Part shown: positions 39,991 through 49,580 of the stretch, in pieces | Layout: the number at the start of each line of letters is the position of its first letter | How positions within the stretch are numbered: the stretch's first letter is position 1 | Source: an uncultured Clostridia bacterium | GTDB taxonomy: Bacteria > Bacillota > Clostridia > Oscillospirales > Acutalibacteraceae | DNA length: 64,000 bases | Assembly: GCA_944385055.1 (NCBI GenBank) | Contig: CALWVT010000006.1 | Location: forward strand, 62,001 to 126,000 | Direction of reading: 5' to 3' | Made by a program: the position numbers and the translations under genes | Notes under the pieces: generated by a model | Database searches by the model: none | What the model saw: only the letters and a program-made list of their open reading frames with translations | What the model was told of the DNA's origin: nothing

Positions 39991-41982
39991 TTAATGCGAT
40001 GAAATTTCGGGGGATTCCGCAGGGAAAAACAAAACCCGATACGGCGAAGAAATCACGCCGTCTGTGTAATACGCGCCGTTTTCCCACGAAATGGTGAGCG
40101 CGCCCGATTCGTCTAAAAATTCGTAGCGGCCCTTTTGTCCCGCGAGCAAAAACGTCAGAAGCGGCGCGTCTTCCGACGAAACCGGTCCGCCGAGCACGTT
40201 TTCGTGGCCGAGTTCGAGTACGAGCGCTTTTCCTGCACGCAAGAATACGGGCATCGCCGGCGCGGCGAAACATGTGTGTATCTGTGCCCCTTCCACGCAT
40301 TCGCCCGAGAACAGTGCCACCCATTCGCCCGGTGGCAGCGGCACGTCGCGGGTTTTCGCGTTTGGCTCTAAAATCGGACAGCACAGCAAGCTCTCGCCGA
40401 AAAGGTACGCGTCCTCGCAAGAAAGCAGTGCGTACTCCTCGGGCCAAAAAAGTCCTAGCGGCGCCATCATTGGCCGGCCGTCGCGCACGCACTTTTTTGC
40501 TTCCGCATAAAGATACGGCAGAAGATTCCGGCGAAGCCTATGCCAGAAGCGAATGTCCGATAAAAATGCCTCTGGATTTTCCGTATACTGTGCGAGATTC
40601 CACGGGCTGCGCTCATTATTTTCCGCACCGTCTTCCCCGCCAAATTGGCCGCCATCAGGTTCCGAATGCCATTGCATGACGGGGCAGAAGCATGCGAACT
40701 GCGTCGCGCGGCGATAAAGATCTTCAGAGGGCCGGGGCCCTGAGAAGCCCGCAATGTCGAATCCCCAAAACAGAACGCCGCTCGCCGCCGCGGAAAGTCC
40801 CGCGCGCAAAACACTTCGAAGTTCCGCGTTTTCGGACTTTTGATCGCCGGCCCAGAGAATCGGCGTCGTGTGCTGGCCCGTGTAGCCCGCGCGCGAAAAG
40901 AGCACGCGGCTGTCTCCGGCAAAGCGGCGGTACGCGGCGACGTACGACTGCGCATAGGCATTTTTTAACGCTTTCCCATCGCGGCCGTCAAACGCGCGTA
41001 CGGCGCCGTCGTAAATAAATTCGCCGCCGTCCGTCTTAAATCCATCAACGCCGAGATCCAATAAATACTGCCGGTTTTGAAACCACCAGTCACACAGCAT
41101 CGGATTCGAGAAATCCGGCACAAGACTCCCCGCAAACCAGTGCCCCTCGGGGATGCGGTATGGTGTGCCGTCCGGATTTTTCAGGCACAGCTCGCGCTCG
41201 ATCGCAAACGCGCAGTCGGCCTCGTGGCGTGCAGACGGCGGGTCGCCGGGGTCTAGCGCTTTTAGGGCCGGAATCTGCCACAACACAAGGTGAATCCCCT
41301 TTTGGTGGATCGCGTCGACAAACGCCTTCGGGTCCTGCCAGTATGCGCTTTCGGAAAAGTCAAAGTCGGAGAGTACGAGTGGTTCCCCAGCCGGCTTTTG
41401 TGCATAGCGTGCGCCGTGGAAGATATAAAAGGTTGCCTCGTCGCTCCACGCCTCAAGCACAAGCACGCTTGCCGGAAAATGGTATTTCTCAAGCGCCGCG
41501 ACGGCCTTTTCGGCATCTCTTTGCGAATGCCAGCGGTTCGCCGAAATCCATGGCCCAAATGCCCATTTCGGCGGCAGTGCCGCGGGGCCAGTGTACGAGA
41601 GGAATGTGCGGAGAATTTCCAAAGGCATCCCCGAAAACAGCACGACCGGCGTCTTTTCGGGCAATGTAATTGAAATCGTTTCACCAAACGAAAATGTACT
41701 TTCCGCGTCCGTCTCGAGGAATAAGCCAAAGCCTGTGTCGGTCAGAAAAAATGGGATCGGGCAGTACGTGTAGTCTCCCTGGTGGCAGAATTTTTCCTCG
41801 ACGCGGTTTCGCACGGTTCGGCCTTTTAGATTTACGCCGTCAAACCGTTCACCGCCGCCGAACGCCGCACGGTAGGGAAGAGAGAGGACAAGCGCGCCGC
41901 CTTCTGCGCGCAGGCGCACCTCGCCGCCTAAAAACGGAAACGAGAACGGGGCAAGGCCGCGCGAAAATACAAAGCGCTGCAT
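39991..41982 (-). CDS. Glycoside hydrolase family 31 enzyme (alpha-glucosidase/alpha-xylosidase type)
   Basis: 663 residues, no signal peptide, so cytoplasmic. GH31 enzymes release alpha-linked glucose or xylose by a retaining mechanism. The nucleophile Asp is in LGVDGFKTDGGEF (about 315) and the acid/base Asp in ILWAGDQKSENAEL (about 377). FGPWISANRWHSQRDAEK and GFDIAGFSGPRPSEDLY are further family landmarks. It is the last gene of the LacI-controlled transport operon, so it should cleave the sugar imported by the ABC transporter. A terminator separates it from the binding-protein gene. The start at 41982 follows AAAGGAGATGTTTTATCATC. Substrate is not determined by sequence. Confidence 0.88.
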   Translation of the reverse strand: MQRFVFSRGLAPFSFPFLGGEVRLRAEGGALVLSLPYRAAFGGGERFDGVNLKGRTVRNRVEEKFCHQGDYTYCPIPFFLTDTGFGLFLETDAESTFSFGETISITLPEKTPVVLFSGMPLEILRTFLSYTGPAALPPKWAFGPWISANRWHSQRDAEKAVAALEKYHFPASVLVLEAWSDEATFYIFHGARYAQKPAGEPLVLSDFDFSESAYWQDPKAFVDAIHQKGIHLVLWQIPALKALDPGDPPSARHEADCAFAIERELCLKNPDGTPYRIPEGHWFAGSLVPDFSNPMLCDWWFQNRQYLLDLGVDGFKTDGGEFIYDGAVRAFDGRDGKALKNAYAQSYVAAYRRFAGDSRVLFSRAGYTGQHTTPILWAGDQKSENAELRSVLRAGLSAAASGVLFWGFDIAGFSGPRPSEDLYRRATQFACFCPVMQWHSEPDGGQFGGEDGAENNERSPWNLAQYTENPEAFLSDIRFWHRLRRNLLPYLYAEAKKCVRDGRPMMAPLGLFWPEEYALLSCEDAYLFGESLLCCPILEPNAKTRDVPLPPGEWVALFSGECVEGAQIHTCFAAPAMPVFLRAGKALVLELGHENVLGGPVSSEDAPLLTFLLAGQKGRYEFLDESGALTISWENGAYYTDGVISSPYRVLFFPAESPEISSH

Positions 41983-42003
41983 GATGATAAAACATCTCCT
42001 TTC

Positions 42004-42039
42004 AAAAAAGCGGGAGCCGCTTCGGGAAACGGCCCCCGC
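42004..42039 (-). terminator. Terminator inside the sugar operon, after the binding-protein gene
   Basis: On the minus strand GCGGGGGCCG pairs with CGGCTCCCGC, followed by TTTTTT. It would lower glycosidase expression relative to the binding protein. Confidence 0.82.
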
Positions 42040-42059
42040 CATACAGGGTAAAGTGTGTA

Positions 42060-43394
42060 TCAAGATTTTGGATTCATGAGATTTTTCGACGTCAGCTGCT
42101 CCTGAATTTCGTCGAGTGTCTCCTGTGCTGGGCGGTTGTTGAGTACGGCGTCGTCCAGAATCGGCGTCATCGTGTCGACGACCGCGCCGTATTCGATCAA
42201 AGCCGGCGGCGCGACGGAGTATTCCATCGAATCCATGACGGCCTGGCGGTTGTCGGGCGGCGTCTGCTCGAGGTACGGTGCTAATTCCGTCTCATCTGTG
42301 ACGACCGGCAGTTCCCACGACGCATCCACGCGCAGCTTTACGCATTTTTCGTTTGTCGCCATGTAGTTTAAGAAGCGGAACGCTGCATCTTTCTTTTCCT
42401 GGTCGATGTTCTTGTTGATCGCTGCCATATTCGAGAACAGGTGCGTTGCCTTCTGCGTGTTGCCGGGCTCGACGGCGATGTCCCAGTCGAAGTCCTGGAT
42501 GTTCTGTGAGAAATCGTCGAACATCCAGATGCCGGTCAAGAGCATGCCGAGTTTGCCCTCTTTAAACAAGTCGGAGTCGCCGCGACCCGCGAGATCGACG
42601 GTGTTCGGCATCACACGGTTGTCGCCGCACGCGCGAGAGAGCATCATTGAGAGCGTCTCGACATTTTCAGGCGAATTCATTGTAAATTCGGTGCCGTCAT
42701 CGGAAACCAGGCTGCCGCCATTTTGCTGGACCGCCTTATAGAGCTCGTTGTATGTGACGGGCTGGTACATGCCCCAAATGTCGTCGCCGAGTGCGCGGAT
42801 CTTTTCGGCAGCTTCTGTTTCGTCCTCCCACGTCCAGTCTTCGGTGGGGTAAGAGACGCCGGCCTGATCGAACAGATCCTTATTGTAGAACAGCACGACG
42901 GTCGAGTACGTCTGCGGAATGCCATACACTTTGCCACCGTACGTCGCGGCGTTCAACGGCCCGGTCGCGTAGTCGTCTTTGCTGGCGCCGAGCCTATCGA
43001 AATACTCGTCGAGTGGCTCAATGCTGTCGCGGATCGCGTAGGAGAGGAAGTTTTCGAGGTTTAATTCGAAACAGTCCGGTGCACCATTGCCTGCCATCTT
43101 TGTCGCGAGCGCTGTGAAGTAGTCATCGTAGCCGGTCGTCTGCAATTCGACTTTGACGTCGGGGTTGTCCTCCTCGAACGCCGCGATCATTGCCTCCAAC
43201 GTGTCGATGTTTGTGTCACCCGCGGAAAATTGCGAGTACGTAATGGTGACCGATTCGCCTGTAGCGGACGCGGTGTCGGAAGCGGCGGAAGCTGTGCCCG
43301 CGCTTTCGCCCGTATCTGTGCAGGCAGCGAGCATGCTCAAAGACAGCATAGCAGCACACGCCGCGGCGAGTCTTTTTTTCGTTTGTGGTTTCAT
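42060..43394 (-). CDS. ABC transporter sugar-binding lipoprotein
   Basis: 444 residues. A lipoprotein signal (LSMLAAC, Cys24) is followed by a Ser/Thr/Ala linker and a family 1 solute-binding fold. Typical segments are MIAAFEEDNPDVKVELQTTGYDDYFTAL (shown in two parts of the N-lobe), GIPQTYSTVVLFYNKDLFDQAGV and KLGMLLTGIWMFDDF. It captures an oligosaccharide outside the cell and delivers it to the two permeases encoded upstream. It has about 60 bp of spacing from the permease gene. No ATP-binding subunit is encoded here, so a shared MsmK-type ATPase elsewhere is likely. Confidence 0.92.
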   Translation of the reverse strand: MKPQTKKRLAAACAAMLSLSMLAACTDTGESAGTASAASDTASATGESVTITYSQFSAGDTNIDTLEAMIAAFEEDNPDVKVELQTTGYDDYFTALATKMAGNGAPDCFELNLENFLSYAIRDSIEPLDEYFDRLGASKDDYATGPLNAATYGGKVYGIPQTYSTVVLFYNKDLFDQAGVSYPTEDWTWEDETEAAEKIRALGDDIWGMYQPVTYNELYKAVQQNGGSLVSDDGTEFTMNSPENVETLSMMLSRACGDNRVMPNTVDLAGRGDSDLFKEGKLGMLLTGIWMFDDFSQNIQDFDWDIAVEPGNTQKATHLFSNMAAINKNIDQEKKDAAFRFLNYMATNEKCVKLRVDASWELPVVTDETELAPYLEQTPPDNRQAVMDSMEYSVAPPALIEYGAVVDTMTPILDDAVLNNRPAQETLDEIQEQLTSKNLMNPKS

Positions 43395-43452
43395 CGAAAG
43401 ATTGCCTCCTTTGAAAATTTCTATAGGTCCTGGAAAGCGAAATGCTTTCGGG

Positions 43453-44316
43453 TTATCCTTTCATACCGCCGATCTGTAGTCCCTCATCGATGTAGCGCTG
43501 CACGCAGATATAGACGATGAGGATGGGCAGAATCGTCAGAACGGCACCGGCCATCAGGATATTTTCTTTGCCGCCGGCCTGGCCATTGAGTGTTGCGAGC
43601 GCGAGCTGAAGTGTCTGCATGTCGTTGCTCGTCAAAATGATCAGCGGCTTTAAATAATCATTCCACGCCCCCATAAACGCCATAAGCGTCATCGTTGCCA
43701 CAGCCGGCTTGCACATCGGCAGCATAATTTTAAAGAAAATCTTTGCCATCGAGCAGCCGTCCATCATTGCGGCTTCGAGGTACGCATCATGTACAGCCGA
43801 CATATTCTGGCGCATTAGGAACACGCCGAACGCGTTGTTTAAAGCGAGCAGAATCATCGCCCAGTACGTGTCGAGCAGGTGCATGCCGTTTAAAATTGTG
43901 TAGCTCGGGATTAACGTTACGGTTGTCGGGATCATCATCGTTGCAAGGTACAATAAAAACACTTTTTCGCGGCCTTTAAACGGAATCTTCGCGAAAATAA
44001 ATCCGGCCATGCTCACGGAAAGCACTTGGACGACGGTGCACGTAATCGCGATAAAAAAGCTGTTAAACGTCGCGCGGCCGAAGTTGAAGCTCGACATGCC
44101 AATGACCTGTGCGTACGACGAGAGTGTCGGGTGCTCGGGGATCCAGCGGATCGGAATCGTGCGGATCGGCTCGGCACCTTTAAAGGATGTGCTGAGCATC
44201 CATAAAAATGGCACGAGAACGAGGATGGCTGCGAGGGTTATGATTACGTAAAACACGATTTTCCCGAAGATTTTTGCGGGGCGCATTTTGTGCGCGGTAA
44301 ACGAGAAGCTAGACAT
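43453..44316 (-). CDS. Sugar ABC transporter permease, MalG/CUT1 type
   Basis: 287 residues, six membrane helices. The EAA loop that docks the ATPase reads EAAMMDGCSMAKIFFKIMLP (about 203-222). The opening PFLWMLSTSFKG and the ending ICVQRYIDEGLQIGGMKG are typical of the MalG half of CUT1 importers. The start at 44316 lies 8 bp inside the end of the MalF-type gene, so translation is coupled. It works with the 44309-45202 permease and the 42060-43394 lipoprotein. Confidence 0.93.
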   Translation of the reverse strand: MSSFSFTAHKMRPAKIFGKIVFYVIITLAAILVLVPFLWMLSTSFKGAEPIRTIPIRWIPEHPTLSSYAQVIGMSSFNFGRATFNSFFIAITCTVVQVLSVSMAGFIFAKIPFKGREKVFLLYLATMMIPTTVTLIPSYTILNGMHLLDTYWAMILLALNNAFGVFLMRQNMSAVHDAYLEAAMMDGCSMAKIFFKIMLPMCKPAVATMTLMAFMGAWNDYLKPLIILTSNDMQTLQLALATLNGQAGGKENILMAGAVLTILPILIVYICVQRYIDEGLQIGGMKG

Positions 44317-45202
44317 CGTAATTCACCCACTTTTTCTGAAGCCTGAACTGTAAAATCGTAAACACGAGGATGATTAAAAACAGGATCCATGACCACGCCG
44401 CGGCCGTGCCCATTTGATAGGACTTAAATGCGTACGTGTAAATGCGCTCCATCATCACGGTTGTTGCTTGTGTTGGCAGGCCCGACATCATAACCTGTAC
44501 GGAGTCGAACACTTGGAACGAGCCGATCAGCGTCGTTACGAGCAACAGGAACACTGTCGGCGAAATCAGCGGCAGCGTGATGCGGAAAAATTTCTGATAC
44601 CAGCGTGCACCGTCGATATCGGCGGCTTCGTAGTAGGAACGGTCGATATTTTTCATTGCCGCCAAGAATAAAAGCGCGAAATAGCCGCAGTCTTTCCACA
44701 CGGCCGCCATTGAGATGCCGAACATCGCCCAGTTTGGGTCGGCTAGCCACGTTGGCGCCGTGATGCCGAACAGCGCAAAGAACTGGTTAATCGGGCTAAA
44801 CTTCCCGCTGAGAAGCCATTTCCATACGACAGCCGCCGCGACCCACGACGTGATGACTGGGGTGTAAAAAATCACACGATAAACGCCGTTGCCGCGAAAT
44901 GCGCGGTTTAAAAGGGATGCTTCAACAAGCGCCAGAACCATTACGAGCGGCATATAGTAGAGGATGTACTGGAATGTATGCCACAATGCCTTGGGCATTT
45001 CATCGCTCGAAAACAGCTGCTTATAATTTTGCAGCCCAACGAATAGCGCGTCGGACAGCGGCCGCAAAACGTCGTAATCTAAAAAACTGTACGCAAGCGA
45101 TACGATGATCGGCACAAGACAGAACACGACGACGCCAATCAGAGATGGCAGCAAAAATGCTGTGACCGTGCGCCGCTTTTGCCGCGGATTTGGAAAATAC
45201 AT
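44309..45202 (-). CDS. Sugar ABC transporter permease, MalF/CUT1 type
   Basis: 297 residues, six membrane helices. FLLPSLIGVVVFCLVPIIVS is the first helix, and the EAA loop reads YYEAADIDGARWYQKFFRIT. The C-terminus ends in YDV. It lies 20 bp after lacI and overlaps the MalG-type gene by 8 bp, so the whole set is one transcript read from the lacI promoter. The start at 45202 is preceded by AAAGGAAGACGC-type spacing that is weaker than most in this window (GAAGGGGGCGTCTTCCTTT). Confidence 0.92.
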   Translation of the reverse strand: MYFPNPRQKRRTVTAFLLPSLIGVVVFCLVPIIVSLAYSFLDYDVLRPLSDALFVGLQNYKQLFSSDEMPKALWHTFQYILYYMPLVMVLALVEASLLNRAFRGNGVYRVIFYTPVITSWVAAAVVWKWLLSGKFSPINQFFALFGITAPTWLADPNWAMFGISMAAVWKDCGYFALLFLAAMKNIDRSYYEAADIDGARWYQKFFRITLPLISPTVFLLLVTTLIGSFQVFDSVQVMMSGLPTQATTVMMERIYTYAFKSYQMGTAAAWSWILFLIILVFTILQFRLQKKWVNYDV

Positions 45203-45222
45203 AAAGGAAGACGCCCCCTTCT

Positions 45223-46263
45223 TTACGCTTCGTTCTTTGTAGGAAGTCGGCGGATGGATTCGCGCTCGACAAGCTTTAAGGGTAAGATTTGCTCTTGCTT
45301 TGTCAGCCCTGGTTCTTGCAGATTTTTAAATAACAGCTCGACTGCTACTTCACCCTTGCGCGAGATGTCCTGCCGTACCGTCGTCAGGCCCGGCGTCAAA
45401 TACGCCGAAATCTGCAGATCATCAAATCCCATGACCGATACGTCATCGGGTACGCGCACGCCGCTCTCGTAAAGCCCTTTCATAACACCAATGGCCAAGA
45501 TATCGGCTGCTGTCACAATTGCGGTCGCAGGTACATTTTCCTGTGCAAAGCGCTGCGCCATTTCAACCCCGCTGTCGTAGTCAATCTGCCCTTCGAACAC
45601 GAAGTCCTTGCGAAACGGCAGGCCCATTTCCGAAAGCGCCTCCTTGTAGCCTAAAAGCCGCTTTTTCATGACGCCGTTGTCGCGAAGCTTTCCGCAGAAG
45701 AACGCGACGTTGCGGTGGCCCTGCTCGAGCACGTAGTTGGTTGCGAGATAACTGCCGTATTGGTCGTCAATGCGCACGTTGTGGTAGTAGTGGTCGTTAC
45801 AGTAGCTGTCGACGAGCACAATCGGGATTTGACTCTCCTTCATCTGCTGGTAGAATTTGTCTGGATACATACCGATGACGATAATGCCTTCCAAATTCCG
45901 TTCTTGGGCCAAGCGCAGGTAACTTTCGTTTGCATCCGTCGCAGAGATGATCACATGGTAGCCGCGCAGCCGTGCCTGGTATTCAATGGAACCGACGATT
46001 TCACTGTAAAAGCTGTTTTCAAACATCAGCCGGCTGCCGGGTTCCGTCTGTGGAATCACGACACCTATAAGTTTTGAAGCACCGCGTGTCGAAAGGCTCC
46101 TTGCCGACAGGCTTGGCACGTAGTTGAGTTTTTCGATCGCTGCGCGTACGCGCTGCTGGGTTTCTTTTGAAATTGATTTTTTGCCGTTAAAGACATAAGA
46201 GACGGTAGCCGGGGAGACACCAGCCTCCCTTGCGACATCCTTTAAAGTCGCGCGTTTTTTCAT
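45223..46263 (-). CDS. LacI-family transcriptional repressor of the sugar operon
   Basis: 346 residues. The N-terminal helix-turn-helix is TLKDVAREAGVSPATVSYVFNG and the hinge ends at SLSARSLSTRG. The rest is a periplasmic-binding-protein-like sensor domain (KLIGVVIPQTEPGS to DDVSVMGFDDLQISAYLTPGLTTVRQD). It should bind the imported sugar or its product and release the operators found at 46351 and 46491. It is the first gene of the operon it controls, hence autoregulated. The ATG at 46263 has a weak ribosome binding site (GCGAGGTTGATTCGCT), which fits low repressor levels. Confidence 0.93.
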   Translation of the reverse strand: MKKRATLKDVAREAGVSPATVSYVFNGKKSISKETQQRVRAAIEKLNYVPSLSARSLSTRGASKLIGVVIPQTEPGSRLMFENSFYSEIVGSIEYQARLRGYHVIISATDANESYLRLAQERNLEGIIVIGMYPDKFYQQMKESQIPIVLVDSYCNDHYYHNVRIDDQYGSYLATNYVLEQGHRNVAFFCGKLRDNGVMKKRLLGYKEALSEMGLPFRKDFVFEGQIDYDSGVEMAQRFAQENVPATAIVTAADILAIGVMKGLYESGVRVPDDVSVMGFDDLQISAYLTPGLTTVRQDISRKGEVAVELLFKNLQEPGLTKQEQILPLKLVERESIRRLPTKNEA

Positions 46264-46350
46264 AGCGAATCAACCTCGCAGAAAAAGATTTGCAGACGAT
46301 GAAAAAAGTTCGTTTGCTTCGTACACTTCATAAGGGAGAAGTTCAGTTAA

Positions 46351-46364
46351 TTGAAACGTTTAAA
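46351..46364. promoter_or_regulatory. LacI-family operator O1
   Basis: TTGAAACGTTTAAA, a near palindrome centred on CG. It lies directly downstream of the -10 of the lacI promoter, covering about +9 to +22. Confidence 0.7.
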
Positions 46365-46379
46365 CTAATTTGCAACTTT

Positions 46380-46408
46380 ATAGTACGCGAAATATTCAAA
46401 AAAGTCAA
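46380..46408 (-). promoter_or_regulatory. Promoter of the LacI-sugar operon
   Basis: On the minus strand TTGACT (46408-46403), 17 bp, TACTAT (46385-46380). It is followed at once by operator O1. Confidence 0.72.
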
Positions 46409-46490
46409 GAGATATTAGAAAATATTTTTGATTTTTTCGAGCTTGTGTAGGAAAAATTGGCTTTTAAATTGGAAAACGCAAAAAATTAAA

Positions 46491-46504
46491 TTTTAACGTT
46501 TCAA
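46491..46504. promoter_or_regulatory. LacI-family operator O2
   Basis: TTTTAACGTTTCAA. Read on the opposite strand, O1 is TTTAAACGTTTCAA, so 13 of 14 bases agree. It lies 140 bp from O1, a spacing compatible with repression looping. The surrounding 46410-46580 is AT-rich and shows no gene. Confidence 0.6.
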
Positions 46505-46583
46505 TCACAAAGAAAAATTTTCTTGCTGAAAATCAAAAGGTTAGCAGAGAATCTGACGATTCTGTAGTATTCCTGCCGCACGA

Positions 46584-48781
46584 GTGCGATGGCAGTGTCG
46601 CCATGACGTCCTCCCTGCCGCCGGTGTGCGATGGATTTGGGAGCAAACAAAGGGGCAAGGCGGATTTGTTCGCTTAGCAGGTCAAATTGTTTCCCTGACC
46701 ATTGGTTGTCACCACAGCGGCCGCTGTGACTATATGGCGCCGGATGGCGGCCAGCCTTGGCTGAAACGTATGTATTCTGAACGGGCAGAATCTCTTTATC
46801 AGGAAAGTGTGGATGCTTTCTTTGCAGATTGCTGCACCCACCAGGAGATGTAGACCCTGATTCAAGAATCTGCCCAAGAGATTAAAGCCCTCTACAATCA
46901 AGCAAAAACGATTCTACCTACAGAAATGTGCAAAGATATTCGGCGGGACGCTTTTCGATTCGGTTTGGGATTCCTTCAAAGGTTTTTGTTCCGTGCATTG
47001 GTGGACGCGGATTGGACAGATACAGCGAGTTTCATGAACAATCAGCCGATTCCATCTCTTCCAACGGACGAACAGCGCCAGACTGTTTGGAATCGAATCT
47101 CTGTCAACACAGAACTTTTTTTAAAATCTATAAAGGCAAGCCGTCCCATCGACGTTCTGCGGCAGGAAATTTCAGACCAATGTTTGGACGCCGCGCAGGA
47201 CCGCCCAGCTGGCATTTACCGGATGTACGTTCCGACGGGCGCGGCGGCAAGACATATTCCGCTTTGCGGTTTTGTGTGGAGATGGCCCGCAGGCAGAATG
47301 CCCAGCATCTGTTTTATTTTGCCCCTTATAAGTCGATTATCAAGCAGAACGCAAACAGCATCCGGAAAGCAGTGGGTGCAGAATTTGTTTTGGAACATCA
47401 CTCTGATGTCGTCTTCGAGACGGACCAACAGCATGCACAGGAGCAGTGGCTTGCTTTTAGTCAGCGTTGGCAAGGGGTTCCTGTCATCTGCACCACAATG
47501 GTTCAGCTGTTGAATACTTTATTTGCTGCACCCCGTCAAAATGTGCGGCGGTTTTCCGCTTTGGCCGGTTCGGTCCTTTTATTAGACGAAATACAAGCTT
47601 TGCCTTTGCAGGATACTTGTCGGCTCAATCTGGCCCTGGATACGCTCGTGCACCTGTTTGGCTGCACCGTTGTGTTGTGTACGGCCACACAGCCTGATTT
47701 GGGTAAAATCAAATATCCATTAGTGTTTTCTGCTGGAATGGATCTTGTGCCAGATTACCAGAAGCGGTTTCAGCAGTTTAAGCGGACAAAAATTATCCGC
47801 CCAGCAGTTCGAGGCGAACAGAGCATGGACAAGATCGCCGCATTTATCGCAAATCTGCAAAAGGAACATCGCAATATTCTCGTTGTACTCAACACGAAAC
47901 ACGCGGTTAACCGGCTCTTTGATAAATTGCTGCCGCTGATTCCGGCGGACTGCCCGCTGTTCTGCCTGACGACGTATCTCTGTCAGCGCCACCGTGAAGA
48001 TGTATTAAACCAGATTGCCCGAAGGCTCAAAGCCCATCAACCCCTTATTTGTATCAGTACCCAATTAATCGAAGCGGGCGTAGATCTCAGCTTTGACTGC
48101 GTCGTGCGCGATTTAGCGGGCCTGCCCAGCATCGCGCAGGCTGCCGGGCGCTGTAACCGTCACGGTGAATATAGCTGCCGGCCGGTTTATCTGATTGCGT
48201 GCGCGGGTGAAAATCTGAAAAATCTGCCGGAAATCTATTACGGTCGAGAGGTTACTCGTGCTTTGTTGGCGGAATTGCCCAAAGACGCGGATTTACTTTC
48301 TCCCAAAGTCGTTCAAATGTATTATGAGCGCTATTACAAGGTTTCAAGGCGGGAAGAGAAAATGCAGTATCCAATTTCTCTAGAAAGTTATGGCCCCTCT
48401 TTGATGGTCGACCTGTTGAGTTCTAACCGTCAGGGCCGTCAGGCCTTTCAAGAAAGTGGACATGAATTGGAATCTAAGAGAGATCTTTGTCAGGCCTTTG
48501 GCACAGCGGAAGCGGCTTTCAAGGCAATTCCAGACGAAACAATACCGGTGCTTGTGCCTTATGGCGACGGAAAAGACATGCTGCGAAAACTGCAGTCTGA
48601 AGGCGGCAGCGCCTCACTTCTACAGGAGTTGCAACCTTATACGGTTTCCATCAGTCAGGGCCAGTGCAAAGAACTTCTCGGCGGGGTTCTATATTCGGTA
48701 TTGGACGGTGCGGCACTGGCTGTACAGGAAGCATATTACGACAGCGAACATAAGGGGATTTCTTTGACAAAATCGGACTGA
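46584..48781 (+). pseudogene. cas3: Broken cas3 (type I-C helicase-nuclease)
   Basis: Remnant of a CRISPR helicase-nuclease. Reading starts inside the HD domain: AGQIVSLTIGCHHSGRCDY is the GHHSG-type motif, but the first histidine and the HDxGK motif are missing. A TAG at 46851-46853 interrupts the same frame. At about 47230-47245 the P-loop is shifted: one frame reads YVPTGAAARHIP and the next reads GGKTYSALRFCVEMA, where an intact gene would read PTGGGKTYSAL. The remaining helicase is well kept (VLLLDEIQALP, LCTATQPDL, STQLIEAGVDLSFDCVVRDLAG, QAAGRCNRHG). Three separate lesions mean no functional Cas3 is made here. Confidence 0.88.
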
Positions 48782-48839
48782 CTTTTCCGAAAGCTTAAAA
48801 AGCGTCAGCGCTGGCGCTTATAGAAAAGAGGCGTTTGCT

Positions 48840-49580
48840 TTGCAGTATAGAAATACGATTACTTTACGTGTATGGGGCCGTTACGCGCTGTTCAGCGACC
48901 CCATTACACGGGTGGGCGGCGAAAAATTTACTTATCCCATCCCCACCTATCAGGCCATCAAGGGCATTTTAGAGAGCGTGTATTGGAAACCCACGTTTAT
49001 TTGGGTACCAGATGCCATTCGCGTGATGAATCCCATAGAGACTGAATCGAAGGGGATTCGTCCGATTCTGTACCAGCACGATAAGAAGAAGGCCAATGAC
49101 TTGTCCATTTACACGTATCTGGTCCATGTATCTTACCAGGTCAAGGCGCACTTTGAATGGAATCCACAGCGGCCCGATCTGACCAATGACCGCAACGAGA
49201 ATAAACACTATTGGATTGCCAAGCGCATGTTGGAGCGGGGCGGCCGGCGGGATATCTTTTTGGGAACCCGCGAGTGTCAGGGCTATGTGGAGCCCTGTCG
49301 GTTTCACGAAGGACCCGGTGCCTATGACAACACGCCGACGGTTTCGTTTGGCTTAATGGTTCACGGAATTACCTATGCCGACGAAGACAGCAGCGGCCAA
49401 ATGTGCGTGCGTTTATGGCAGCCTGTGATGGAGAACGGTGTGATTTCGTTTATTCGGCCGGAAGAATGCCCGGTGATTCGCCCCCTCTACAAGCAGTCTG
49501 TGAAAGCGTTTGTGCTGGAAAAGAATATGCAGGGGTGCGATGCGCTGTATCAGGAGGTGGCACAGGATGGGGTGGATTGA
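48840..49580 (+). CDS. cas5c: Type I-C CRISPR protein Cas5c (Csd-type Cas5)
   Basis: 246 residues. It starts ITLRVWGRYALFSDPITRVGGEKFTYPIPTYQAIKGILES, shown here in pieces; that segment and the glycine-rich IFLGTRECQGYVEPC are type I-C Cas5 features. In this subtype Cas5 also processes pre-crRNA, taking the role of Cas6, and caps the 5' handle. The start is TTG at 48840 after GAAAAGAGGCGTTTGCT. The reading frame is intact. It lies 58 bp after the broken cas3 and overlaps cas8c by 14 bp. Confidence 0.92.
   Translation: MQYRNTITLRVWGRYALFSDPITRVGGEKFTYPIPTYQAIKGILESVYWKPTFIWVPDAIRVMNPIETESKGIRPILYQHDKKKANDLSIYTYLVHVSYQVKAHFEWNPQRPDLTNDRNENKHYWIAKRMLERGGRRDIFLGTRECQGYVEPCRFHEGPGAYDNTPTVSFGLMVHGITYADEDSSGQMCVRLWQPVMENGVISFIRPEECPVIRPLYKQSVKAFVLEKNMQGCDALYQEVAQDGVD

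Noticed and set aside
46351-46364. A CcpA catabolite-repression (cre) site at the sugar operon promoter
   Set aside because: The TGNNANCGNNNNCA register does not fit. The motif agrees instead with the second site at 46491 as a private LacI operator.
46926-47513. A separate 195-codon gene inside cas3
   Set aside because: It is the middle fragment of the broken cas3, in frame with the HD fragment and ending after the P-loop frameshift.
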